Assembly: GCA_012515085.1 (NCBI GenBank)
Contig: JAAYZB010000063.1
Span: forward strand, 1 to 15,402
Direction: 5' to 3'
DNA length: 15,402 bases
Source of the DNA: Acholeplasmataceae bacterium
Lineage (GTDB): Bacteria; Bacillota_I; Bacilli_A; Izemoplasmatales; Hujiaoplasmataceae
Shown: positions 1-6,063 of the stretch, one piece after another
Layout of the letters: the number at the start of each line of letters is the position of its first letter
How positions within the stretch are numbered: position 1 is the stretch's first letter
The notes under the pieces: generated by a model
What the model was told of the DNA's origin: nothing
Databases searched by the model: none
What the model saw: the letters and a program-made list of their open reading frames with translations, nothing else
Position numbers and translations under genes: made by a program

Positions 1-53
1 AAATCGAAGTAACCGTTTTCACGAAAGAGATCCAAAAAAAGTTTGATTTCACC

Positions 54-81
54 TTGCATCAAAGCAAAAATATGCTATACT
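54..81 (+). promoter_or_regulatory. Sigma-A promoter of the uracil permease leader
   Basis: TTGCAT at 54-59 and TATACT at 76-81 are separated by 16 bases, and a TGC triplet at 73-75 gives an extended -10. Transcription would start near 88, just ahead of the PyrR-type leader at 95-181, which is the arrangement expected for attenuation control. The -35 matches consensus only partly, but the extended -10 compensates. No start-site data are available. Confidence 0.65.
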
Positions 82-94
82 ACGAATGGTTTGG

Positions 95-160
95 GTCCTT
101 TAACCGTTGCCTGTGAGCAACGGAAGGTTGCCAGGTTTCCGATAACCTTTTTAAAAGGAC
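95..160 (+). promoter_or_regulatory. PyrR-binding hairpin and antiterminator of the uracil permease leader
   Basis: A hairpin at 97-127 has a lower stem CCTT/AAGG (97-100 with 124-127), a one-sided TAA bulge (101-103), an upper stem CCGTTGC/GCAACGG (104-110 with 117-123) and the hexaloop CTGTGA (111-116). This fits the known PyrR-binding element, which has a CNGNGA loop and a UUUAA-like element at the internal bulge. An alternative pairing of GTCCTTT (95-101) with AAAGGAC (154-160), helped by AAGGTT (124-129) with AACCTT (144-149), would open the terminator at 153-181. Inferred logic: with UMP present PyrR stabilises the hairpin and transcription stops; without it, the antiterminator forms and the permease is made. 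Confidence 0.85.
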
Positions 161-181
161 ACGACAAGTGTCCTTTTTTTT
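153..181 (+). terminator. Attenuator terminator before the uracil permease
   Basis: The stem AAAAGGACAC/GTGTCCTTTT (153-162 with 168-177) closes on the five-base loop GACAA and runs into an uninterrupted tract of eight Ts (174-181). It sits inside the leader, 41 bases before the permease start codon. That position and its overlap with the antiterminator arm at 154-160 identify it as a conditional terminator and not the end of an upstream gene. Confidence 0.85.
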
Positions 182-222
182 CTCTAGAGCCCGGCCAAAA
201 TCAAATAAAAAGGAGCAGTGTC

Positions 223-1614
223 ATGAGTCAAAAAAGTATCACCGGTTATTTACCGGACGAACGCCCCGGTTGGGGAAAACTGATTTTATTCGCGTTCCAA
301 CATATTTTGGTCATGTTTCCAGCGACCGTGCTCGTCGCCCTCTTGACGGGATTTCACATCTCGACTACCATCTTTGCGAGCGGGCTTGCCACCTTGTGTT
401 TCATCCTAGTGACCAAAGGAAAGATACCCCTCTATTATGGATCAAGTTTCTCCTACATTGCGGCGATCGTTGGAATCACGGGAGCCACCTTCGGCAACGT
501 TGCCCCGGACCAATTGATCGGGGAAGCCCAATTCGGAATCATTCTGTCTGGGCTTGTCTCGATTGGAGCCGGCGTATTGGTCAATGCGTTTGGATTTTCC
601 AAGATTGAAAAGATTTTGCCACCGGTGGTGACGGGACCAATTGCGATGATCATTGGACTGTCTCTGGCGGGAACCGCCATCAACCAAGCATCCGGTTGGA
701 GCGATCTCGGGTCGGCAGGCAGCCACTATTGGGCGATTGCGCTTATTACGCTCATTGCCATCATCACCTTTACGGTAGTGTTCAAAAAGGGCTTCTTGAG
801 TCAATTGCCGATCCTTCTTGGCATTATGGCCGGGTACCTATCGAGTTTGTTTTCAGATTTGATTTTTAAAACCAACTTTATGGATTTTTCCGGAGTCTTT
901 GCGGAAAGCATTCTCGTGGTCCCTCATTTCACCTTACCCAAGGTTTCTTGGCGCGCGGCGCTCGCGATCATGCCGATCGCCCTCGCGACGATTCCCGAAT
1001 CGACCGCCCATCTGTATCAAATCGATCTTTATGTCAATGACTTGGCAAAGAAGAAGGAAACCACGAAAACCTATGTCATTCAAGATAAACTTGGCAGCAA
1101 TCTGATCGGCGATGGAATCGGCGATATCGTCTCTGCATTGGTCGGAGGTCCGGCAGGGACAAACTATGGTGAGAACATCTCCACGATGGCGATTACCAAG
1201 AATTTTTCGATTTGGGTGTTGGGAGGAGCCGCCATACTGACCATGGGACTTGCGTTTTTAAGCCCGATCGCGAACTTGTTGAACACGATTCCCCAAGCCG
1301 TGATTGGCGGCGCATCGATCTATCTCTTCGGCGTGATCGCTGCACAAGGGATCGCGATCATGATCGAGAAGAAAGTGGACATGTTTTCTTCGAAAAATCT
1401 GGCGATCATCGCTCTCATCTTGATTATCGGAATCGGTGGCGCTTTCGGGTTCGATCAATCCGGCAACATCCCCATTTTTGGAACGACGCTCCCGGCGATC
1501 GCGACAGCTTCAATCGTGGGAATTGTCGTCAATGCGATCTTTTTGATCGCGGAAGCCATCCAACACAAACGAACGAATAAAGTAAAAGAAGAACCTATTA
1601 TCAATCAAGAATAA
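223..1614 (+). CDS. pyrP: Uracil permease (NCS2/UraA family)
   Basis: This 463-residue integral membrane protein is predicted to import uracil with a coupled cation as part of pyrimidine salvage. The N-terminus contains the ERPGWGK...FQHILVMFPATVLV block typical of uracil permeases, and the rest is a series of hydrophobic spans consistent with the 14-segment NCS2 fold. Two acidic positions match the uracil-binding and transport glutamates of UraA: Glu259 in the IPESTAH context and Glu317 in GTNYGENIS. The start at 223 is chosen because AAGGAG lies 7 bases upstream and the family N-terminus begins here. The frame is open back to 43, but that would place coding sequence over the attenuator. The PyrR-type leader independently supports a pyrimidine role. 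The C-terminus is a short charged cytoplasmic tail. Confidence 0.9.
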   Translation: MSQKSITGYLPDERPGWGKLILFAFQHILVMFPATVLVALLTGFHISTTIFASGLATLCFILVTKGKIPLYYGSSFSYIAAIVGITGATFGNVAPDQLIGEAQFGIILSGLVSIGAGVLVNAFGFSKIEKILPPVVTGPIAMIIGLSLAGTAINQASGWSDLGSAGSHYWAIALITLIAIITFTVVFKKGFLSQLPILLGIMAGYLSSLFSDLIFKTNFMDFSGVFAESILVVPHFTLPKVSWRAALAIMPIALATIPESTAHLYQIDLYVNDLAKKKETTKTYVIQDKLGSNLIGDGIGDIVSALVGGPAGTNYGENISTMAITKNFSIWVLGGAAILTMGLAFLSPIANLLNTIPQAVIGGASIYLFGVIAAQGIAIMIEKKVDMFSSKNLAIIALILIIGIGGAFGFDQSGNIPIFGTTLPAIATASIVGIVVNAIFLIAEAIQHKRTNKVKEEPIINQE

Positions 1615-1618
1615 TTGC

Positions 1619-1647
1619 GACCGGCCAAATGGCCGGTCCATTTATAT
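1619..1647 (+). terminator. Probable terminator after the uracil permease
   Basis: A perfect 8-base-pair stem, GACCGGCC/GGCCGGTC (1619-1626 with 1631-1638), closes on AAAT five bases after the permease stop codon. The T-rich tail (CATTTATAT) is interrupted, so termination may be leaky. Position and GC-rich stem support the call. Confidence 0.6.
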
Positions 1648-1672
1648 AAAAAAATGGCCGATACTTTCGACC
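1648..1672 (-). terminator. Minus-strand terminator of the decayed UroD-like gene
   Basis: Read on the minus strand, GGTCGA (complement of 1667-1672) pairs with TCGGCC (complement of 1656-1661) through one G-U pair. A run of seven Us follows (complement of 1648-1654). The G-U pair means the hairpin works only on the minus strand. It lies about 20 bases after the stop of the UroD-like remnant, so it probably belonged to the intact gene. Confidence 0.55.
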
Positions 1673-1694
1673 GGTGGTTAATGAGATATTCTTC

Positions 1695-2051
1695 TTATTT
1701 ATATACACCGTAAGTATGAGCCGTTTGATACATGCGAATCACATTTTGGATCGGAGTATTGTCTTGGATTTGATGCGTGGGAGAAAAAGCGTAGGCATGA
1801 GTAGGCATCAGAATCTCGAGCGTGTTTCGGCAGAGCGTCTCGACACCGGCTTCATCCAACTTGGCGATTGCCGCAGTGGAAATACATCCATGAAAGGCAA
1901 GTCGTCCCCCAAATTTCGATTTGAGCTCTTCTGGTGCCATATGAGCGGCTTCTGCAGCAGAAGTTGCCTTATCACTGCTAGCATAAAACAGGCTTGTATG
2001 TCTTATCCTTAAATTGCTTTTTAGGAAGAATCCATCAAATAGAAAAATCAC
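1695..2051 (-). pseudogene. C-terminal remnant of a UroD-like decarboxylase/methyltransferase gene
   Basis: The last roughly 87 residues of this 118-codon frame (about 1695-1961) read like the end of a uroporphyrinogen decarboxylase superfamily protein. A PEELKSKFGGRLAFHG segment matches the family's FGDRL.FHG strand. It is followed by a helix ending in IEIL-like CRNTLEILMP, an APTHNIQ-like SPTHQIQDNTP loop, and a final MYQTAHTYG helix. Intact members (UroD itself or the MtaA/CmuA corrinoid methyltransferase branch) are roughly 340-400 residues, so about three quarters is missing. The codons before about 1961 give a sequence with no family resemblance, and no good ribosome binding site precedes the first ATG. 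A minus-strand terminator remains downstream at 1648-1672. I see a degraded gene and not a small functional protein. The exact subfamily cannot be told from this fragment. Confidence 0.7.
1949..1963. repeat. 15-base perfect inverted repeat at the UroD-like breakpoint
   Basis: CTTCTGC and GCAGAAG flank a single A. The repeat spans the codons where recognisable UroD-like homology ends. It may be a deletion or recombination scar, or a coincidence within alanine/glutamate codons. Confidence 0.5.
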
Positions 2052-2069
2052 AATTTTGTGATTTTTTTT
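2043..2069 (+). terminator. AT-rich hairpin with T-tract (terminator or operator)
   Basis: A 10-base-pair stem at 2043-2052 with 2057-2066 has an ATTT loop and is followed by Ts to 2069. In form it is a plus-strand intrinsic terminator and could block read-through from the permease into the aldolase gene. The core TCACAA/TTGTGA is also a symmetric protein-binding-like palindrome, so an operator role is possible. The stem contains only four G-C pairs, so its strength as a terminator is uncertain. Confidence 0.4.
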
Positions 2070-2099
2070 GTGATCTCTTGTGTTTTCTAATTTTACTTA

Positions 2100-2113
2100 A
2101 GAAACTGTTTTCA
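2100..2113 (+). promoter_or_regulatory. Weak cre-like site upstream of the aldolase promoter
   Basis: AGAAACTGTTTTCA matches the catabolite-responsive element pattern TGWAANCGNTNWCA except at the first base and at the central C. It lies 12 bases upstream of the proposed -35 at 2126. It shares most positions with the stronger site at 4562-4575, so both could be bound by CcpA or another LacI-family regulator. The match is marginal. Confidence 0.3.
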
Positions 2114-2125
2114 TTACGGATTTAG

Positions 2126-2154
2126 TTGCATTTTCTTTGATAAGGAAGTAAGAT
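2126..2154 (+). promoter_or_regulatory. Promoter of the tandem aldolase gene
   Basis: TTGCAT (2126-2131) and TAAGAT (2149-2154) are separated by exactly 17 bases, giving a predicted start near 2161 and a leader of about 38 bases. The leader begins with the 11-base palindrome TAACCTGGTTA (2164-2174), which could be an operator at the start site. The ribosome binding site AAAGGAAG (2185-2192) follows. Confidence 0.55.
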
Positions 2155-2198
2155 ATGGGCGATTAACCTGGTTATTACCGAGGGAAAGGAAGATAAAA

Positions 2199-3488
2199 AT
2201 GAAATTTTCGTACATGCATCCTGCAGAGCAAATCGTTTTGTTGATCAACCGGATTTACACGAAACAGATGACAACGACATCTGGGGGGAATTTGTCCATC
2301 CTTGACGACGAAGGCGATATTTGGATCACCCCTTCTGGAATCGACAAAGGGACACTGACCACCGCGGATATTTGTCAAATCAAGCCGGATGGAACAGTGA
2401 TTGGAAAACATCGTCCTTCGGTGGAAACACCCTTTCATAAATGCGTCTACAAAGCAAGACCCGATGTGAAGGCGGTACTTCACGCTCATCCGCATTCATT
2501 GGTCAGCTTCAGCTTGGTGGGACAAGTTCCGAATACAAAGATCATCCCCTCGCCCCATTTGGTTTGCGGCGAAATCGGGTTTGCGGATTATGATTTGCCC
2601 GGAAGCGAACAACTTGGCCAAAAAATATCCGATCAGTTTGCGAAAGGGCATAACGTTGTTGTCATGGAAAATCATGGAGTCGTGACTTGTGCTGATAACT
2701 TGTTTGATGCCTTTAAGATTTTCGAAACCTTGGAACGTTGCGCAGAACTGAACATTATTGCGAAGCAGTTGGGGGAAGCGACCGTTTTAAACGACGAGGA
2801 TATCGAACTTAATATGGAAAAAGGTAAAATTCTTCCTGAGGAGTTTCTGCCTATTGACATCACTTCACAAGAAAAGAAAGCACGCAAAGAAATGTGTGCT
2901 CTCATCCATCGGGCCTATGATCAAAATTTGTTTACTAGCACAATGGGAACATTCTCGCAGCGACTAGATCAGAACAACTTCTTGATTACTCCATACGGGA
3001 TTGATCGAAAATACTTGGAGCCCGAAGAAATCGTTCTCATTCATAACGGTTTGCGCGAAAAAGGAAAACATCCTTCACGTTCCGTTGATTTACATAAATT
3101 GATTTATGATCAACACCCGGAAGTCAATGCGATCGTGATCGCCCATCCAACACATATGATGGCATTTGGCATTACGAAAACTCCACTTGATCCTCGCACG
3201 ATTCCGGAATCTTACATCATGATCCGCGACTTGGTTCGCGTTCCCTATGGATTGTCGATTTTAAATCCCCAAGCATTGACCGATATGATCAGCCCATCCA
3301 CGCCCGTCATCTTGGCAGAAAATGATTTTGTGTTAACGGTTGGCTCCACCCTCATCAATGCATTTGACCGGTTAGAAGTTGCCGAATTCACGGCAACGAC
3401 CATCCTCAATGCATCAAAAATCGGATCGATTGATCCAATCTCTCAAGATCGGATCGACGAGATTGATATTGCCTTTAATCTCAAATAA
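2199..3488 (+). CDS. Tandem class II aldolase/adducin-domain protein
   Basis: This 429-residue cytoplasmic protein has two class II aldolase domains. Domain 1 (about 5-215) has the phosphate-loop GN at 30-31, the catalytic-type Glu76, and the zinc ligands His95, His97 (HAHPH) and His159 (ENHG). It should therefore bind metal and cleave or form a sugar 1-phosphate such as a fuculose- or rhamnulose-type substrate. Domain 2 (about 228-425) keeps the fold but loses the site: GN becomes GT (250-251), the Glu position is Val296, the first zinc His is Ile314, and the third is Asp in AENDF. It is probably structural or regulatory. The start is supported by AAAGGAAG 6 bases upstream. It is monocistronic, with its own promoter and a strong terminator, and converges on the AraC gene. 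The substrate is unknown; a decarboxylase or epimerase role, as in related families, cannot be excluded. Confidence 0.8.
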   Translation: MKFSYMHPAEQIVLLINRIYTKQMTTTSGGNLSILDDEGDIWITPSGIDKGTLTTADICQIKPDGTVIGKHRPSVETPFHKCVYKARPDVKAVLHAHPHSLVSFSLVGQVPNTKIIPSPHLVCGEIGFADYDLPGSEQLGQKISDQFAKGHNVVVMENHGVVTCADNLFDAFKIFETLERCAELNIIAKQLGEATVLNDEDIELNMEKGKILPEEFLPIDITSQEKKARKEMCALIHRAYDQNLFTSTMGTFSQRLDQNNFLITPYGIDRKYLEPEEIVLIHNGLREKGKHPSRSVDLHKLIYDQHPEVNAIVIAHPTHMMAFGITKTPLDPRTIPESYIMIRDLVRVPYGLSILNPQALTDMISPSTPVILAENDFVLTVGSTLINAFDRLEVAEFTATTILNASKIGSIDPISQDRIDEIDIAFNLK

Positions 3489-3491
3489 ATT

Positions 3492-3518
3492 GCAGGCGCA
3501 TTTTGCGCCTGCTTTTTT
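3492..3518 (+). terminator. Strong terminator between aldolase and AraC genes
   Basis: GCAGGCGCA/TGCGCCTGC (3492-3500 with 3504-3512) forms a perfect 9-base-pair stem with a TTT loop and six Ts (3513-3518). It starts 4 bases after the aldolase stop. The T-tract overlaps the stop codon of the convergent regulator gene. On the minus strand it lacks a good U-run, so it mainly serves the aldolase. Confidence 0.9.
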
Positions 3519-4308
3519 ACATTTTGTCTGATTGCATAAACTTTGACGGAGAGATTCCCGTCTTTTTTTTGAAAAGGCGGGAAAAATAGAATTCATCTTT
3601 GAACCCGAGTTGATAGGCAACATCACGCACAAGATGACCTCCGGAGTTTAACAAGGTCATCGCGTAGTTGATTTTTTTGTTTATCACATATTGAATGGGC
3701 GTAATTCCAATAATTTTGTTGAAGGCGTGGGTGAAATAAGTTTCATTGAGATTGGCGATTTTCGCCATATCGGCAACACTAATTTGTTCTGTGATGTGGT
3801 TATCGATAAAAGCAATAATATCGGAAAAACGAAAGATGTCGTTTGTCACAAATTCAGCATTTTGGAAAAAACGGGAGAGAAGCAGTTGAAGAGTGCCGTT
3901 TAAGGATAAGATCGAGCTGACCGTGGGTGGCTGAATTTTAATGTTGTCAACCATGCTTTGAAACAACTGCTCATCGCCGGGTTGTTCCTTTGTGACCATG
4001 TCAAAGCGAAGCGAATCAAAGAGATTGCTTAAGCCCTTGTCCGCGATGAAATGAATGAAGTAGTGGCTAAGAAACACTTGACAGTCTGCGGTGACAACAG
4101 AGTAGGCCGGGATGAAATACAAGTTCCCTGCTTGTAATCGCACTTTCTTCCCTCGTAAATATAAATCAGCAGAACCTTCGGTGATCAAGTAGATGCGATG
4201 GTTTTGGTAGAAAGCCACAATATCTTTCCAAAATGAGCCGACCGTTGCAAAGGCGGCTTCACCTACGGAAAAATGTGTGTTACGGATCAATTGTGCTAAA
4301 TCATCCAT
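3517..4308 (-). CDS. AraC-family transcriptional regulator
   Basis: This 263-residue DNA-binding protein has an N-terminal cupin-like effector domain (about 10-130; note the RIYLITEGSADLYLRG and AGNLYFIPAYS strands) typical of sugar-responsive AraC regulators. Its C-terminal double helix-turn-helix (about 160-260) has ISVADMAKIANLNETYFTHAF as the first unit and VRDVAYQLGFKDEFYFSRLFK as the second, ending in the usual KTGISPSKF. The start at 4308 is preferred over the upstream GTG at 4317, because AAGG lies 8 bases before the ATG whereas the GTG would overlap the ribosome binding site. The gene is divergent from the glycan operon starting at 4811 and convergent with the aldolase, so either could be its target. 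Three TAAAATAGA motifs in the shared upstream region are candidate binding sites. Confidence 0.9.
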   Translation of the reverse strand: MDDLAQLIRNTHFSVGEAAFATVGSFWKDIVAFYQNHRIYLITEGSADLYLRGKKVRLQAGNLYFIPAYSVVTADCQVFLSHYFIHFIADKGLSNLFDSLRFDMVTKEQPGDEQLFQSMVDNIKIQPPTVSSILSLNGTLQLLLSRFFQNAEFVTNDIFRFSDIIAFIDNHITEQISVADMAKIANLNETYFTHAFNKIIGITPIQYVINKKINYAMTLLNSGGHLVRDVAYQLGFKDEFYFSRLFKKKTGISPSKFMQSDKM

Positions 4309-4347
4309 TTCTGGCACCTTCTTTCAATAGTAGGTTCGCACGACAAT

Positions 4348-4356
4348 TAAAATAGA
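4348..4356 (+). repeat. TAAAATAGA motif, copy 1
   Basis: This is part of the longer shared string TTAAAATAGAAATC (4347-4360). It matches copy 3 (TTAAAATAGAATC, 4549-4561) with a one-base gap. It lies about 40 bases upstream of the AraC start codon, where an autoregulatory site would be expected. Confidence 0.4.
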
Positions 4357-4474
4357 AATCGATCGTGAATGGGAAAAAATCAGAGCATTTTGCATTTCTT
4401 TTCGCATATACGGAAGAATATCAGGACTTTTAGATTTCACTGTCGTAATAACCGTCCATCATTCTATCCGCAAC

Positions 4475-4483
4475 TCTATTTTA
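4475..4483 (-). repeat. TAAAATAGA motif, copy 2 (inverted)
   Basis: The plus strand reads TCTATTTTA, the exact reverse complement of the core shared by copies 1 and 3. It lies between them, 67 bases before copy 3. Confidence 0.35.
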
Positions 4484-4526
4484 TCTTAAATCTAAGTTTT
4501 GTCCATTATTTTGTAAGGATTTTTTA

Positions 4527-4555
4527 TTCATATTTGCGTTGATAATCGTTAAAAT
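4527..4555 (+). promoter_or_regulatory. Candidate distal promoter of the glycan operon
   Basis: TTCATA (4527-4532) and TAAAAT (4550-4555) are 17 bases apart. The -10 overlaps motif copy 3 (4550-4558), and the cre site begins 6 bases downstream, covering the predicted start. The -35 is weak, which fits a promoter that needs an activator such as an AraC protein. This is inference from spacing and context. Confidence 0.4.
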
Positions 4556-4558
4556 AGA
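4550..4558 (+). repeat. TAAAATAGA motif, copy 3
   Basis: It is embedded in TTAAAATAGAATC (4549-4561), overlapping the candidate -10 of the distal promoter and abutting the cre site. A regulator bound here would directly affect transcription of the glycan operon. Confidence 0.4.
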
Positions 4559-4561
4559 ATC

Positions 4562-4575
4562 AGAAAGCGTTTACA
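4562..4575 (+). promoter_or_regulatory. Catabolite-responsive element (cre) of the glycan operon
   Basis: AGAAAGCGTTTACA fits the CcpA consensus TGWAANCGNTNWCA at every position except the first base. Being at or just after the predicted start of the distal promoter, a bound CcpA would block transcription when preferred sugars are present. This fits an operon for an alternative carbon source. A LacI-family local regulator could use a similar site. Confidence 0.75.
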
Positions 4576-4680
4576 AACCGACACTACCTTTTTGCCGAAC
4601 TATCCATATGATTCATGAGAATTTCGATAATGGCTATTCCATGACTGGTTGGATCTAGAGATAGTGGCAGAGCATATTCC

Positions 4681-4709
4681 TTGATAAATAATTCATGTCA
4701 ATATAACAT
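4681..4709 (+). promoter_or_regulatory. Candidate proximal promoter of the glycan operon
   Basis: TTGATA (4681-4686) and TAACAT (4704-4709) are separated by 17 bases, giving a start near 4716 and a leader of about 95 bases. It matches consensus better at -35 than the distal candidate but is not next to the cre site. Either or both may be used. Confidence 0.4.
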
Positions 4710-4810
4710 TAGTCATGCAACTTTGCTTCTATTTATAAAATAAATAGAGTATCGCCTTTTTTCTGCCCCAATTGTTAGACAAATCTTGTCAATCACAGAG
4801 GAGAATAGAT

Positions 4811-6061
4811 ATGTTGCATAAAAAGATCTTGATCATCCTGTTGCTTCTGACAGGTAGTTTGTTGATTTCTTGTGCTCAAAACTCAACAATGGAGGTCACC
4901 ACTCAAGATATGAGTCCTTATCCAAATTTTGTGTCCGATGTTTCCTCGGTTTCGTACAGTTTCACCCCGAAAGATGTGATGGCACCCTTCTGGAAGGGCA
5001 ATGTCATGATGAATGAAACTGTGTTATTAATCGAGGATAATGGAGAAATTTCTGGAAATTTGCTCTATGAACCAATAGAGATTATTGCGGTCAAAGACTT
5101 TTCCTTGCAAACGACATTCGTCGAAGGTTCAGATTATGAAGTGGACGGACGACGTATTCGCAAACTGACAGCATCGACAATTCCATCGCTTAAAAAAGAA
5201 AACTTGACAGGGCAAAACATCCCTGAGCCGTATCAACGGGTGAACTCGATTGCGAATGTTTTGACGGATTATGTGTTGATGGGACCAAATGCCGTTTATA
5301 CCGAAAGCCCCTTCTGGTATGGAAGCCAGATATCTGTCAGTTATGTCTATGATTTTCAAGATCTCAACTTGGATTCGTTTCCTGGCTTTGCGGGGAACGA
5401 ACTACCCAACACCCTGCAAAAATTAACATCGGGGGAATCGTTGAGAATTACCGGAATCGGTGACAGTGTTTTGGAAGGATGCTCTTCCAGTAAAAAGTTC
5501 AATCACGAGCCCTACCTTGATGATTTTCTCACGTTGACAGAATCCGGACTTGAGTATTATTACGATCTCGACGTGACTCTGAACAATCTCTCAGTTGGAG
5601 GAAAAACATCGCTCTGGGGAAGCAGTCCCTCCGTGATCAATGACATCAAAAATTCCAATCCCGATCTGGTTATCATCCATTTTGGCATCAATGATGCCGG
5701 TGATGGGGCTTCACCTAACAGTTATCGCGACAATATTGAGTTGATTATCCTATCGGTCCGGGAGACTCTTCCCAACACGGAATTTATTCTCCTCACCAGT
5801 TTCACTCCCAATCCCCTCGTCTACGATGCGATTCGGTTAGAGGACTATTGGAGCCGATTAAACACATTGGCCAATAATCATACAGGGGTTCATGTCATCG
5901 ATTTGTATAAAGCCAGTATCGAAATTTTGGCTTTCAAAAAATATGAAGATGTGACCGGAAACGGGATCAATCATGTCAATGATTTTGCTTCAAGAGTGTA
6001 TTTAATGGGTATCTTGTCCAGCTTGGTATCCAATGAAACCATATTATCCAAGGAGGAATAA
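4811..6061 (+). CDS. SGNH/GDSL-type esterase lipoprotein
   Basis: This 416-residue lipoprotein has a signal peptide ending in the lipobox ISC, lipidated at Cys21, so it is anchored outside the membrane. Residues about 35-195 form an N-terminal beta-rich domain with no catalytic motif that I recognise. Residues about 210-410 are an SGNH hydrolase: block I GDSV with nucleophile Ser219, a block II SVGG segment, block III GIND with Asn294, and a block V NGINHVND with His388. The acidic partner normally three residues before the His is not obvious (a Gly is there), so it may act as a Ser-His dyad or use another acid. The likely job is to remove acyl groups from a polysaccharide or oligosaccharide. 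The start at 4811 has AGAGGAG 7 bases upstream; a TTG at 4772 would spoil the signal peptide. It is the first gene of the operon, and its last codons carry the next gene's ribosome binding site. Confidence 0.8.
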   Translation: MLHKKILIILLLLTGSLLISCAQNSTMEVTTQDMSPYPNFVSDVSSVSYSFTPKDVMAPFWKGNVMMNETVLLIEDNGEISGNLLYEPIEIIAVKDFSLQTTFVEGSDYEVDGRRIRKLTASTIPSLKKENLTGQNIPEPYQRVNSIANVLTDYVLMGPNAVYTESPFWYGSQISVSYVYDFQDLNLDSFPGFAGNELPNTLQKLTSGESLRITGIGDSVLEGCSSSKKFNHEPYLDDFLTLTESGLEYYYDLDVTLNNLSVGGKTSLWGSSPSVINDIKNSNPDLVIIHFGINDAGDGASPNSYRDNIELIILSVRETLPNTEFILLTSFTPNPLVYDAIRLEDYWSRLNTLANNHTGVHVIDLYKASIEILAFKKYEDVTGNGINHVNDFASRVYLMGILSSLVSNETILSKEE

Positions 6062-6063
6062 AA

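Larger units (their letters stand above)
4309..4810. other. 502-base divergent regulatory region
   Basis: No gene is supported here. The stretch is AT-rich and lies between the AraC gene (leftward) and the glycan operon (rightward). It contains a near-perfect cre site (4562-4575), three copies of TAAAATAGA (4348, 4475 inverted, 4550), two candidate rightward promoters, a small GACAA/TTGTC hairpin (4778-4790) and the operon's ribosome binding site AGAGGAG (4797-4803). I could not find a convincing leftward promoter for the AraC gene. If transcription starts at the cre-linked promoter, the untranslated leader would be about 250 bases, long enough for an RNA element, but I recognise no known riboswitch or T-box. 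Confidence 0.6.

Noticed and set aside
3..116. Open frame at the left edge that could be the tail of an upstream gene
   Set aside because: It is short, and it runs through the extended -10 promoter and into the PyrR hairpin. Other frames also end nearby (for example TAA at 10-12), so no upstream gene end can be assigned.
43..222. N-terminal extension of the permease frame back to position 43
   Set aside because: It would translate the promoter -10, the PyrR hairpin and the terminator. The residues do not resemble the family, and a good ribosome binding site precedes 223.
442..804. Minus-strand 120-codon frame inside the permease gene
   Set aside because: Its composition (rich in Arg, Asn and Gly) is that of a shadow of a membrane-protein gene. 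It has no supporting start signal.
1674..2012. Plus-strand 112-codon frame opposite the UroD-like remnant
   Set aside because: It has no ribosome binding site and no recognisable domain, and it is antisense to a segment with clear UroD-like homology.
4576..4810. Riboswitch or T-box in the long operon leader
   Set aside because: I looked for T-box and common riboswitch core elements and saw none. Only a weak GACAA/TTGTC hairpin is present.
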